This document shows positions 1 to 8,941 of a stretch of DNA of 49,556 nt, in pieces; position 1 is the first letter of the stretch; every line of letters begins with the position of its first letter. The position numbers and the translations under genes are program-made. Origin of the DNA: Desulfuromonas sp. TF (GTDB lineage: Bacteria; Desulfobacterota; Desulfuromonadia; Desulfuromonadales; ATBO01). The stretch lies in the NCBI RefSeq assembly GCF_000472285.1, contig NZ_KI421412.1, positions 1 to 49,556 on the forward strand, in the 5' to 3' direction. The notes beneath the pieces are model-generated. The model was not told the origin of the DNA. It did not search any database and worked only from the letters and a program-made list of their open reading frames with translations.

Positions 1-2975
1 AGCACCGTTCCGAGGCTCATCCCCCCCACGATGACCCAGCCGATGGCTTGGCGGCTCTCCGCTCCGGCGCCGTGGGCCAGGGCCAGGGGAAGGGCACCCA
101 GAACCATGGCGCCGGTAGTCATGAGGATGGGTCGCAGGCGCAGGGAGGCCGACTCGACGACGGCGTCGAACTTGCTCCACCCCTCCTCCTGCAGCTGGTT
201 GGCGAACTCGACGATGAGGATGCCGTGCTTTGTGATCAGTCCCACCAACGTCACCAGGCCGATCTGACTGTACACGTTGAGGGTGTGGCCGCTGAGGTTG
301 AGAGCCAGCAGGGCCCCGGTGACGCTCAAGGGGACCGAGAGCATGATGATGAAGGGATCGACGAAACTCTCGAACTGCGCCGCCAGCACCAGGTAGATGA
401 ATCCCAGGGCGAGCAGGAACGTTACGTAGAGGCTGGCGCTCGACTCCTTGAATTCCCGGGAGGGGCCGTCGTAGTCGACGATGGCGTTGCCGGGCAGGAC
501 CCGGGCGGCGACCTCCTCGAGTTGGGCGATTCCGTCGGAGAGGGCATAGCCCGGCGCCAGGCTCGCGGTGACTTTGGCGGCGCGCAGCTGGTTGAAATGG
601 TTTAGCTCCTTGGGAGCCACCGTCTCATCGACGGTCACCAGGTTGGAGAGCTGAACCATCCTGCCCCCGTTTCCCCGCACATAGATGGCGGAGAGATCCG
701 AGGGGGTGACCCGCTCGACGTCCTCGATCTGGACGATGACGTCGTACTGCTTCCCTTCGCGCTTGAAGCGGGTGACCTGCCGTCCGCCGAGCATCGTCTC
801 GAGGGTGCGTCCGACGGTGGCGACATCGGCGCCGACGTCCACTGTCTTCTCCCGGTCGACCTGGACGGAGAGCTGGGGCTTGTTCAGCTTCAGGTCGGAA
901 TCGAGGTTCTGGAATCCCGGCCACTTGCGGGCCTCGTCCATGACCGCATCGGTCATCTTCTGCAGCTCCCCGTAATCGGCGTTGGTCTGGATGACGAACT
1001 GCACCGGCTTGGACAGGGCGCTCTGCCCCAGGGAGGGGGGGTTGAGGGGAAAGGCCATGATCCCCGGGATGCCGCCGAAAAGCTTGGGCTGCATCTCCTG
1101 AACGATGGCCTGCTGCTTGCGATCCCGCTTGTTCCAATCCTCGAGGCCGGCGAAGGCAATGATCTGTGAGACCACCGGCCGGCCGGTCAGCACAAAATAA
1201 CGCTCCACCTCGGGGGTCTCGGCATAAACCTTTTCGATCATGCGGGCGTACTTGTCGGTGTAGGCGATGGTCGACCCTTCCGGGGCGATGCCGACGCCGA
1301 TGATGGTCCCCCGGTCCTCGGTGGGAGCGAGTTCGGACTTGAGGGTGCCGAAGAGGAACCAGGCCGCTCCGGCCGTCCCCAGGGCGAGCAGGATCACCAC
1401 CACGCTTCCGCGCAGGGACCAGCGCAGCAGGGCGCGGTACCCGTCGGTCATGGACACCATCCCCCGCTCGATGAAGTTGTAGACGGCCGAATGCTTCTTC
1501 TGGTGACGCAGCAGCTTGGAGCACATCATCGGCGAGAGGGTCAGTGCGACGAAGCCCGAGATCAGAACCGCACCGGCGAGGGTCAGCGCGAATTCGGTGA
1601 AAAGCCGGCCGGTGCGCCCTTCCATGAAGCCGATGGGAGCGTAGACCGCCGCCAGGGTCAGGGTCATGGCGATGACCGCGAAGGCGATCTCGCGGCTCCC
1701 CTTGAAGGCCGCCTCCCGGGTGGACATCCCCGCCTCGATGTGACGGTGGATATTCTCCAGCATCACGATGGCGTCGTCCACCACCAGGCCGATGGCCAGC
1801 ACCATCGCCAAGAGGGTGAGGGTATTCACCGAGAAGCCGAGGACGTACATGACGCCGAAGGCGCCGACCAACGAGACCGGAATGGTGACCAGCGGGATGA
1901 GGGTGGAACGGAAGCTGCGCAGGAAGATGAAGATCACCAGGATGACCAGAAGGACCGCTTCGCCGATGGTCCGGAAGACGTTCTGGATGGAGCGGTCGAT
2001 AAAGATGGCGCGATCGTAGGCGACGGCGACCTTCATCCCCTCGGGGAGGCCTGCCTCGATTTCGGGGACCATGGTACGCACGGCCTTGGAGATGTCCAGG
2101 GGGTTCGCGGTGGCCTGTTTCACCACACCGAGCGCCACGGCGGCGTTTCCCTTGAAGCGCACCACGCTGCGCTCGCTCTCGGCGCCTATTTCGGCCCGTC
2201 CCACATCCCGGAGACGCACCAGGTAGCCGCTTTGGTCCTGCAGGATCATCGTCTCGAACTGTTCAGGGGTGCGCAGGTCGGTTTCCGCAAGGACCGTGAA
2301 TTCCCGCTCCGTCGACTCGATGCGCCCGGAGGGGATTTCAACGTTCTGCCTCCGCAGGGCGTTCTCCACGTCCTGGGGGGTCATGCCGTAGGCGGCCAGG
2401 CGCGCCGGGTCGAGCCACAGGCGCATGGCGTAGCGCCTCTCTCCTAGGATCAGTACGTTGGCGACGCCGCTGATGTTCTGCAGCTGGTCCTTGACGTAAC
2501 GGTCGGCGTAATCCGTGATCTCCAGCGGCGTGTGGTTGCTGGAGGAGAAGGCCAGGTAGATGGTCGGCTGGGCGTCGGCCTCCACCTTGCTGATCACCGG
2601 CTCGCTGATTTCATCAGGAAGCCTGTCGCGCACCCGCGAAACGCGGTCGCGCACGTCGTTGGCGGCCTGGTCGGGGTTGCGGCTGAGGCGGAATTTAACC
2701 GTGATCTGGCTCGTCTCCGGCCGGGAGAGGGAGGTGAGAAGGTCGATGCCGTCGATGCCGGCGAGGCTCTCTTCCAGGGGCTGGGTGATCTGCGACTCGA
2801 TGATCTCGGCGGTGGCCCCCGGGTAGCGGGTCTCCACATTCACCACCGGCTCGTCGATGTTGGGATATTCGCGCACAGACAGCCGCTGATAGCTGATCAG
2901 GCCGATCAGGATGATCACCAGGCTCATCACCGTCGCCAGGACGGGGCGTTTAATGGAAAGATCGGATAGAACCAT
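1..2975 (-). CDS. RND efflux pump permease (HAE1/AcrB type), 3' end cut by window edge
   Basis: Inner-membrane proton-driven pump subunit, continuous from an ATG at 2975 to the left edge (about 991 residues, C-terminus missing). It begins MVLSDLSIKRPVLATVMSL, a transmembrane segment, followed by the porter-domain sequence SVREYPNIDEP and PGATAEIIESQ. TM4 carries the paired aspartates in GLVVDDAIVMLEN (about residues 395-407), the proton-relay signature of AcrB-like pumps. It lies 40 bp downstream of a membrane-fusion protein gene and after a TetR gene on the same strand, so the three form a regulated drug/solvent efflux operon. No outer-membrane TolC-like gene is in view; it could lie beyond the left edge. 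The exported substrate cannot be read from sequence. Confidence 0.95.
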   Translation of the reverse strand, partial: MVLSDLSIKRPVLATVMSLVIILIGLISYQRLSVREYPNIDEPVVNVETRYPGATAEIIESQITQPLEESLAGIDGIDLLTSLSRPETSQITVKFRLSRNPDQAANDVRDRVSRVRDRLPDEISEPVISKVEADAQPTIYLAFSSSNHTPLEITDYADRYVKDQLQNISGVANVLILGERRYAMRLWLDPARLAAYGMTPQDVENALRRQNVEIPSGRIESTEREFTVLAETDLRTPEQFETMILQDQSGYLVRLRDVGRAEIGAESERSVVRFKGNAAVALGVVKQATANPLDISKAVRTMVPEIEAGLPEGMKVAVAYDRAIFIDRSIQNVFRTIGEAVLLVILVIFIFLRSFRSTLIPLVTIPVSLVGAFGVMYVLGFSVNTLTLLAMVLAIGLVVDDAIVMLENIHRHIEAGMSTREAAFKGSREIAFAVIAMTLTLAAVYAPIGFMEGRTGRLFTEFALTLAGAVLISGFVALTLSPMMCSKLLRHQKKHSAVYNFIERGMVSMTDGYRALLRWSLRGSVVVILLALGTAGAAWFLFGTLKSELAPTEDRGTIIGVGIAPEGSTIAYTDKYARMIEKVYAETPEVERYFVLTGRPVVSQIIAFAGLEDWNKRDRKQQAIVQEMQPKLFGGIPGIMAFPLNPPSLGQSALSKPVQFVIQTNADYGELQKMTDAVMDEARKWPGFQNLDSDLKLNKPQLSVQVDREKTVDVGADVATVGRTLETMLGGRQVTRFKREGKQYDVIVQIEDVERVTPSDLSAIYVRGNGGRMVQLSNLVTVDETVAPKELNHFNQLRAAKVTASLAPGYALSDGIAQLEEVAARVLPGNAIVDYDGPSREFKESSASLYVTFLLALGFIYLVLAAQFESFVDPFIIMLSVPLSVTGALLALNLSGHTLNVYSQIGLVTLVGLITKHGILIVEFANQLQEEGWSKFDAVVESASLRLRPILMTTGAMVLGALPLALAHGAGAESRQAIGWVIVGGMSLGTV

Positions 2976-3015
2976 TATCTACTTATCCTTGATGGCGCAG
3001 CCATCCTCTGAGTTA

Positions 3016-4173
3016 TCATCCTTCGGTCTTCGCTGGTTTTACATCGGCGGCTACGGTGGGGAGGACGGTCACGGGCATGCCCGGCCGCACCTTGAGATGG
3101 CCGGCGGTGATGACGGTGTCCCCCGCCTGCACCCCTTCCATAATTTCCACCCGCCCCTTCTGCCGAATGCCCAGTTTCACAGGGGCCGCCTCAACCTTGC
3201 CGTCCACCACCTTGTAGACGAGCTGGCTGTCCCCTTGGGCGATCAGCGCCTCCTCCGGAATCATGAGGGCTTCGGCCTTCTCCTCGAGGACCAGTGTGAC
3301 CCGGGCGAACATGCCTGGGTTGAGCAGCTTTTCTTCATTGGACAGGCGGGCTCGCAGCAGCATGCTTCGCCCCTGGGCGTCAAGCTGGGGGGAGACGGCG
3401 ATCACCTCCCCGGAAAAGGTGCGTCCAGGGACGGCATCGACGTTCACCTGCAGGCTCTGACCGACCTTTACCTGCCGGGCGAAACCTTCCGGAACCCTGA
3501 AATCGACCTTGATGGGATCGATGGCATCGAGGGTGACGATGGAATCGCCGGGGCGCAGGTAGCTGCCGGGACTGACGTTGCGCAGCCCGAGGCGGCCGGT
3601 GAAGGGAGCGCGGATGACCGTTTTGGCCCGATTCGCCTCCGCCAGCCGCAGGGTGGCTTCGTCCAGCTGCCACTTGGCATAAGCCTCGTCCCGCTCTCGT
3701 TCGGAGATGGCCCGGTCCTTCAGGAGCGTCTCGGCCCTCTTGTAATTGGCCCGGCTGAGCCCCAGACTGGCGGCCGACCTGTCGAGCTCCGCCTTCAGGA
3801 CCGAATCATCGAGCCGCAGGAGCACCTGGCCGGCCTTGACCTGCTCCCCTTCGGAGAAGGCGATCTGTTCCACCCGACCGGCGATCTCGGCGCTGACCAC
3901 CACGGACTCATCCGACTGCAGCGTCCCCACGGCGCTCAGCTCGCGGTTTACCGGCGCCGTCGTGACCAGCGCCGCTTCCACCGGCATCCCCGGCGGCGCT
4001 CCGGCCGGCGCAGGCGCCGCCTTCTCCGCCTCTACCCCGGAGGGACCGAGGGAGAAGACCAGCAGACTGAGCATGAGGATGCTCGTTATCCCTGCCGGCC
4101 AGAGAAATTTCATCCAGGCGGGACGTCGCAGCTTCAGTGGAGAAACGCTCTTCTTCTCTATCTCTCTTGTCAT
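3016..4173 (-). CDS. RND efflux periplasmic adaptor (membrane-fusion protein, HlyD/AcrA family)
   Basis: 385-residue adaptor linking the RND permease to an outer-membrane channel. The ATG at 4173 is preferred over an upstream in-frame TTG (4218) because AGGTGA lies just upstream. An N-terminal hydrophobic segment at about residues 20-45 acts as signal anchor. The biotinyl-lipoyl half (SAEIAGRVEQIAFSEGEQV), an alpha-helical hairpin (about 115-175), the second lipoyl half (RAPFTGRLGLRNVSPGSYL) and beta-barrel/membrane-proximal domains (VTAGHLKVRPGMPV) follow in the usual order. Most like MexE/MexH-type adaptors by motif. The gene follows the TetR gene by 64 bp and precedes the permease by 40 bp. 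Confidence 0.95.
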   Translation of the reverse strand: MTREIEKKSVSPLKLRRPAWMKFLWPAGITSILMLSLLVFSLGPSGVEAEKAAPAPAGAPPGMPVEAALVTTAPVNRELSAVGTLQSDESVVVSAEIAGRVEQIAFSEGEQVKAGQVLLRLDDSVLKAELDRSAASLGLSRANYKRAETLLKDRAISERERDEAYAKWQLDEATLRLAEANRAKTVIRAPFTGRLGLRNVSPGSYLRPGDSIVTLDAIDPIKVDFRVPEGFARQVKVGQSLQVNVDAVPGRTFSGEVIAVSPQLDAQGRSMLLRARLSNEEKLLNPGMFARVTLVLEEKAEALMIPEEALIAQGDSQLVYKVVDGKVEAAPVKLGIRQKGRVEIMEGVQAGDTVITAGHLKVRPGMPVTVLPTVAADVKPAKTEG

Positions 4174-4237
4174 CCTCGTCACCTTTGGAAGTGGGTGTTC
4201 ACTCCGAAAGAAAAACAAACCGGAAATTATCTTTTAT

Positions 4238-4804
4238 CTAATACCGCTTCAAACCATCCCAGGAAGCCTCGACGGTCTGTCGGATCATCTCCTCATCCAC
4301 GGCCAGGCTCCTGTTGATATGCTCCTTGGCCAGAGCGACGATCGGGCCGAAGGCCAGGGCCTGCAGAACGGAGAGGTGCGCCTCCTTCACAACCCGCTCG
4401 GTCCGGGCCGTAATCAGCAGCTGTCGGATGGTTTCATTCTCTTCCGGAGCGGCGCAGTCGTCGTCACTGGAGAAGGGGGAGAAGTAATACTGCTCCATGA
4501 ACCGGAACTCCAGGGGATTCTCGAGGAAAAAACGCAGCAGCCGGGACATGGCCCGGACATAGCGTTCGCGCACCGGCAGCCCGGGCGGGGAATCCCCGTA
4601 GACGCGGGCCTGGACACGCTCGAGTACCTCCCGGTACAGTTCGCGGATGAGCTCGTCCTTGTCCTTAAAATAACGGTAGATGGTCCCCACCCCCACCCCC
4701 GCCGCCTGGGCCAGCAGGGAAGTGGGCGCTCCGTGGAACCCCTTCTCCGCGAAGAGGTCCAGAGCTGCATTCAAAATGATGCTTCGTTTGCCGTTTTTTT
4801 CCAT
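4238..4804 (-). CDS. TetR/AcrR family transcriptional regulator
   Basis: 188-residue repressor. The N-terminal helix-turn-helix is plain: ILNAALDLFAEKGFHGAPTS then LLAQAAGVGVGTIYRYFKDK (residues 9-50), followed by an all-helical ligand-binding domain. First gene of the efflux operon, so it most likely represses itself and the downstream adaptor and pump until an effector binds. A perfect 10-bp palindrome of a type seen in TetR-family operators lies 18 bp before its start codon. The ligand is unknown. Confidence 0.93.
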   Translation of the reverse strand: MEKNGKRSIILNAALDLFAEKGFHGAPTSLLAQAAGVGVGTIYRYFKDKDELIRELYREVLERVQARVYGDSPPGLPVRERYVRAMSRLLRFFLENPLEFRFMEQYYFSPFSSDDDCAAPEENETIRQLLITARTERVVKEAHLSVLQALAFGPIVALAKEHINRSLAVDEEMIRQTVEASWDGLKRY

Positions 4805-4821
4805 ATGCTCTCCTCGCGGAG

Positions 4822-4831
4822 TGAATATTCA
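4822..4831. promoter_or_regulatory. Candidate TetR operator, palindrome TGAATATTCA
   Basis: The perfect palindrome TGAATATTCA sits inside GAGTGAATATTCAGTC, 18 bp upstream of the TetR start. TGAATATTCA-centred sites are typical of many TetR/AcrR operators. The position fits autorepression of the efflux operon. Binding itself is inferred. Confidence 0.5.
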
Positions 4832-5020
4832 GTCCGGTTATTTAGAAGGGAGAATTCTCGCGATGTCAAGTGAGAATCATTTTACAAAAATGGCTAGACA
4901 AAAGGTTAAGTGACAAATTTAGTGAGGCTTTTATGATTTAAAGACTTTACCAGGGGGAATGAAATGCACTATTCTGAGGGTGCGATCTAAATAATAGACT
5001 GATATGCAGGAGGCTGGCGG

Positions 5021-5995
5021 ATGATCCGTCGCGACGAAAAAATGCGGGAGGAGTCCTTTCACGGCGAAGCCGTCATCGGACGCTGGATATCACCCGAGTG
5101 GCCCAGGCATCTTACCCCAGTTCGTCTGCTGATTATTCTTGCGGTGGCCGTCTTCGTCGCCGAAGTCGTCATCATGCTGATCATGTCGCAACTGCCTCCC
5201 GTCACCGGGGTGATCCAGCCGATCATTGATGCCACCATCCTGCTGCTGCTCCTTTCCCCCTCCTATTATTTTCTTTTCCTGCCGCTGAAAAAGCATTACG
5301 CCGAACATCTCAGGTCTGATCTGGAGATCCAGCGCCTTTCGAGTCAGATGATCCGCGCCATCGAAAGCGAGAAAAAACATCTCGCCCGGGAACTGCATGA
5401 TGAGTTCGGCCAGACACTGACGGCGCTGCAGTTCGGAATTGAATCCATCCGCAGCTCCCAGCCGGGAGCCGGAGCCGAAGAGCGGCGTCAGCTCGACTAC
5501 CTTCGGAAACTGGTGGGCCGGCTCAGCGATCACATCCGGGATATCACTTCCGACCTGCGTCCTCCCCTTCTGGAAAACTGCGGTCTTGGCGACACCCTGC
5601 AATGGCATGTCGAAGAGTTGAAAACCAATGGCTGCGGCTTCGAAATAGAGACGGAGCTGGAGGAGTGCCCCCGCCTTGATCCGGATATCGAGATCACGAT
5701 TTTCCGGATCTGTCAGGAGGGGCTGAATAATGTCTCCAAGCATGCGGGAGCCAGCCGCGCCAGGGTTCGTCTGTTCTATGATTCTCACCGGGTGGGTCTG
5801 ATTCTGGAAGATGACGGGCGGGGGTTCTCCGATTCGGGACAGCCGAAAATGGCTGGAACTCCCCCGGGAGTGGGTCTCATCGGCATGAGGGAGCGCATCG
5901 CGGCCGTGGGGGGACGCCTGATGATCAGTTCGACCCTCGGGAAAGGTACCCGGATATGGGCCAGAATCCCCCTTGCCTACGGGAGCTTGCCGTAA
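5021..5995 (+). CDS. Sensor histidine kinase, NarX/DegS type (HisKA_3)
   Basis: 324-residue membrane kinase. Two transmembrane helices (about residues 32-56 and 69-90) are separated by a loop of only about a dozen residues, so no sizeable periplasmic sensor domain exists. The dimerisation/phosphoacceptor motif is ARELHDEFGQTLTAL with His126. The HATPase part follows, with the N-box (FRICQEGLNNVSKHAG), the G1 box (LEDDGRGF) and the G2 box (GVGLIGMRERI). AGGAGG at 5008-5013 supports the start. The regulator gene begins 1 bp after the stop, so the two are translated together. The signal is probably sensed in the membrane or through a partner. Confidence 0.95.
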   Translation: MIRRDEKMREESFHGEAVIGRWISPEWPRHLTPVRLLIILAVAVFVAEVVIMLIMSQLPPVTGVIQPIIDATILLLLLSPSYYFLFLPLKKHYAEHLRSDLEIQRLSSQMIRAIESEKKHLARELHDEFGQTLTALQFGIESIRSSQPGAGAEERRQLDYLRKLVGRLSDHIRDITSDLRPPLLENCGLGDTLQWHVEELKTNGCGFEIETELEECPRLDPDIEITIFRICQEGLNNVSKHAGASRARVRLFYDSHRVGLILEDDGRGFSDSGQPKMAGTPPGVGLIGMRERIAAVGGRLMISSTLGKGTRIWARIPLAYGSLP

Positions 5996-5996
5996 C

Positions 5997-6662
5997 ATGA
6001 TCCGGATTTTCATCGCGGACGATCACGTCCTCATTCGAAACGGGCTGCGCGAACTGCTGGGAACCCATGCCGACATTGAGATCGTCGGCGAAGCCGCCGA
6101 CGGCATCGAAACCCTGAAGAAAACCCGGCAGCTTCGCCCCCATGTGCTCATCCTCGATGTGGCCATGCCTGGGATGAACGGGCTGGAAACCGCCAAACTG
6201 GTTCACGAGATCGTCCCCGAAACCCGGATCGTGATCCTCTCCATGTTCGAAAAAGAGTCTTTCGCCCGCCAGGCCCTCCAGGCGGGAGCCAGCGGCTACG
6301 TCCTCAAGGGGGCGAGCCACTCCGACATCGTGGCCGCCATCCGCGCAGTACATGCCGGCGGATATTATTTCAGCGCCCGCATCACCACGGACCTCATCCG
6401 GAGCTACCTCGACACTACCCCCCCCAAGCAGCCCTCCCGGGGCAAATATGAACTGCTCACCGACAGGGAACGTCAGGTGTTCGGCCTGCTGGTCGAAGGC
6501 CATTCGACGACGGCCATTGCCCAGATCCTCTGCGTCAGCTACAAGACCGTGGAAAAGCACCGGGGGAGCATCTCCCGCAAACTGGACATCGCTAACCCTA
6601 TTGAAATGCTCAAGTACGCAGTACGCCTGGGCCTGGTCGATCCTGAATTCTGGGAGAGCTGA
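5997..6662 (+). CDS. NarL/FixJ-family response regulator
   Basis: 221-residue DNA-binding regulator paired with the preceding kinase. The receiver domain has acidic residues at IADDH and the phosphoacceptor Asp54 in LILDVAMPGMNG. The C-terminal LuxR-type helix-turn-helix is LTDRERQVFGLLVEGHST followed by SYKTVEKHRGSI. The start ATG at 5997 is taken because the receiver fold begins there (MIRIFIADDH) and it nearly abuts the kinase stop. It lies 231 bp upstream of, and on the same strand as, the oxidase operon at 6894, so that operon is a natural candidate target. This is inference. Confidence 0.94.
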   Translation: MIRIFIADDHVLIRNGLRELLGTHADIEIVGEAADGIETLKKTRQLRPHVLILDVAMPGMNGLETAKLVHEIVPETRIVILSMFEKESFARQALQAGASGYVLKGASHSDIVAAIRAVHAGGYYFSARITTDLIRSYLDTTPPKQPSRGKYELLTDRERQVFGLLVEGHSTTAIAQILCVSYKTVEKHRGSISRKLDIANPIEMLKYAVRLGLVDPEFWES

Positions 6663-6893
6663 CGAAAATCTTTCGCTCTCACGGAAAGTTACAAGCCGAA
6701 AAATTTATTTTCCCACCGCTCCAGGCATTTCAACATGTTAGCCCCAAGGCGGGAATCCCCTCCCCCCAATTACGTGCAATCCCCCATAGACCGAGACCTT
6801 CCAACCGGTCATATTTAATATAAACCCACTAAGAATATAGGATTAGTAATCAATAATATCATGATTGAATGAAGGTATGGGAGCAGTTGCAGT

Positions 6894-8891
6894 ATGAGAT
6901 TGTATCTGGCCGTTCCGGCAATCCTTTTCTTCCTTGTCCATGTCTCGATCGTACACGCCGGGCTGACCGGCATCTCGGGAACTCCTGACCCGGCCTTCGA
7001 TGTGGTGGGGCTCTCCGGAGAGCCGGATGCCGTTGCGGTGAGCCTGGCCCATGGCTTTCCCCTCTGGTTCGAAGACAGCAACGGACTGAGGCTGCAGCTT
7101 TGCCTGGACCAGTCTGTGGAGACTGCTGTCGGTCCCGCCAGGCCCTGCCTGACGGAGGAGTTCTTCCCCGGCGCGCCGATATCGTTTCCCGGCAACTTCG
7201 GACCCGAGGCCTTCTGGTGGTCCGCCGTCGCTTTTGACACCTTCACCAGCACCGTCGGAGGCGGCGACGCATTGCTGGTGCTGGCTCAGGAGGCGGCGTT
7301 CGCCGACGACGTGACCGTCGACGGCGACCAGGTGGCCTTTGGCCGCATCCGCATCCGGATCAACGTTCCCGTCCCGGGCACCTACCGGGTGACCCATCCC
7401 TACGGCGAACGCGACTATGTCGTCAGCACCGTCTCCGCCGACCGCGAGATCAATCAGACCCAGGACATCGGCAACTTCCTCCAGCCGGGCCCCCCGCCCG
7501 CCGGCAATTTTCTCCTGGCTTTAGGAAACGGGCCCGATCCGGCAGACGTCCTGATCCCTGCAGGTTTCCCGGCAGAGAATGCCCCCCTGGTCTCTACAGA
7601 GGCAACGGGTATCGGCCCCTTCCTGGTGGCGGCCGACGCGCCCGGAGGCAATCCTCTCGCTTTCCTGCAGGCCCTTGACGGACGGCAATACCTTGCCAAC
7701 CCGGGGACGGAGCTGAATCCCATCACTTCTCCGGTTGCGGGCAGCGCATTCATCCCCGAGGGAGAGGCCGGATTCGCCAATTTCTTCCGTATCCGGCTCC
7801 TCGACCCTCCGGCCAATTTCTTCCTGAACGCCGCCGCCGGCTCCCAGGAGATCCTCATTGAGGATTTCCAACTGACGGGGAAGATTTTCAACGACGCGGC
7901 GAACGCGCCGCCGGTCGCGGCGAATGATTCCGCGGTTACCGCCATGAACGTTCCGGTCTCTATCGACGTTCTCGCCAACGATACCGACGTGATCGGTCCC
8001 GAAAATGCTCACGGCATCGATTCGCGGGCGCTCGGCCTTCCCGTCGGTCCGGCGGAAGATCCCCTGTCAGAAATCCTGCTCACGGAAACCCTGACGACCG
8101 AAAACGGGGGTACCGTACGCCGTACCACCGTCATTGCTACCGGAAATACCACCTTCACCTATACGCCTGCCGCAGGGTTCACCGGGACCGACACCTTCGA
8201 GTATGTGGTCCAGGATGCAGGAGGTCTGATTTCTGCTCCCGCGGTCGTCGAGGTGCTCGTCGAAAAACTCGAGATCTCCAGGGCCGACTATCGGCCGAGA
8301 ACGGGCAGATGGCACATCGGCGGCACCAGTTCGAATGTCGTTGAAAACACCCTTCAAGTGTTTGGCGGACCGAGAGCGCACCTGGCGCCGACGGAAGCCG
8401 GCGCATCCACCGGTCAACTCGATTTGAGATTGTCTGAAATCGCTCTTCCCTTTGCCCTGACGGTCTCTCCCCTGCCGCAGAGCGAGGTGGTTGAGATCAA
8501 TATCTTCCTGGAGGCCGAACAGGGGGTGGATCCTATCCTTTTCAACCTGTATTTCGACCTGTTCGATGGAGATTTCAGCGGCAGCTTTGATAGAACCCTG
8601 AGCATCTTCGAGTTCCAGCCGCGCCCGGCCCAAGGCATCAGCACCTTTACCGACGCGCTGGAGGCGATTCGAAATGGACGTACCTACGTCAAGGTCCACA
8701 CCGTCGCCTTCCCCGACGGCGAACTCCAGGGACAGATCACAAGACCCCTGCTCGGAAGGGCCGACGTGTCCGGGGACGGTCAGTGGGAGTTCAGGAGCAA
8801 GTCTCCCGTGGCCCCGGGCTTGATATCCAGCGTGAGCATACAATCCGGCAGCGGCGTCCAGACTCTGGATACCCCCCTGCGGATGAAATAA
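6894..8891 (+). CDS. Secreted repeat-domain protein with cadherin-like and CHRD-like domains; first gene of the oxidase operon
   Basis: 665 residues with a clear signal peptide (hydrophobic, ending VSIVHAG). Residues about 53-330 form a module defined by FPLWFEDSNGLRLQLC, EAFWWSA, FGRIRIRIN and GTYRVTHPYG; two copies of the same module are in the protein at 15302-17659. From about 339, PPVAANDSA and VLANDTD begin a cadherin-like/VCBS-type domain that ends near VVQDAGG. From about 460 a C-terminal module starts (ISRADYRPRTGRWHIGGTSS). It appears interrupted by a CHRD-like segment (TYVKVHTVAFPDGELQGQI) and resumes at GDGQWEFRS, ending TPLRMK. No enzyme motif is seen. A surface or matrix role in the oxidase assembly is inferred. 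GGGAG precedes the ATG. Confidence 0.9.
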   Translation: MRLYLAVPAILFFLVHVSIVHAGLTGISGTPDPAFDVVGLSGEPDAVAVSLAHGFPLWFEDSNGLRLQLCLDQSVETAVGPARPCLTEEFFPGAPISFPGNFGPEAFWWSAVAFDTFTSTVGGGDALLVLAQEAAFADDVTVDGDQVAFGRIRIRINVPVPGTYRVTHPYGERDYVVSTVSADREINQTQDIGNFLQPGPPPAGNFLLALGNGPDPADVLIPAGFPAENAPLVSTEATGIGPFLVAADAPGGNPLAFLQALDGRQYLANPGTELNPITSPVAGSAFIPEGEAGFANFFRIRLLDPPANFFLNAAAGSQEILIEDFQLTGKIFNDAANAPPVAANDSAVTAMNVPVSIDVLANDTDVIGPENAHGIDSRALGLPVGPAEDPLSEILLTETLTTENGGTVRRTTVIATGNTTFTYTPAAGFTGTDTFEYVVQDAGGLISAPAVVEVLVEKLEISRADYRPRTGRWHIGGTSSNVVENTLQVFGGPRAHLAPTEAGASTGQLDLRLSEIALPFALTVSPLPQSEVVEINIFLEAEQGVDPILFNLYFDLFDGDFSGSFDRTLSIFEFQPRPAQGISTFTDALEAIRNGRTYVKVHTVAFPDGELQGQITRPLLGRADVSGDGQWEFRSKSPVAPGLISSVSIQSGSGVQTLDTPLRMK

Positions 8892-8941
8892 AGCCTGGCT
8901 CCTTCAAGAAGGAAACAGGCGAATTCCAGGATGGAGTGAGC

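Noticed and set aside
1-2969. Long plus-strand open frames opposite the RND pump and adaptor genes
   Set aside because: They are antisense frames of GC-rich genes with no domain motifs; the minus strand encodes clear RND and adaptor proteins.
4871-4884. Fur-box-like TGAGAATCATTTTA upstream of the kinase
   Set aside because: Only part of the 19-bp consensus is matched, and nothing nearby is iron-related.
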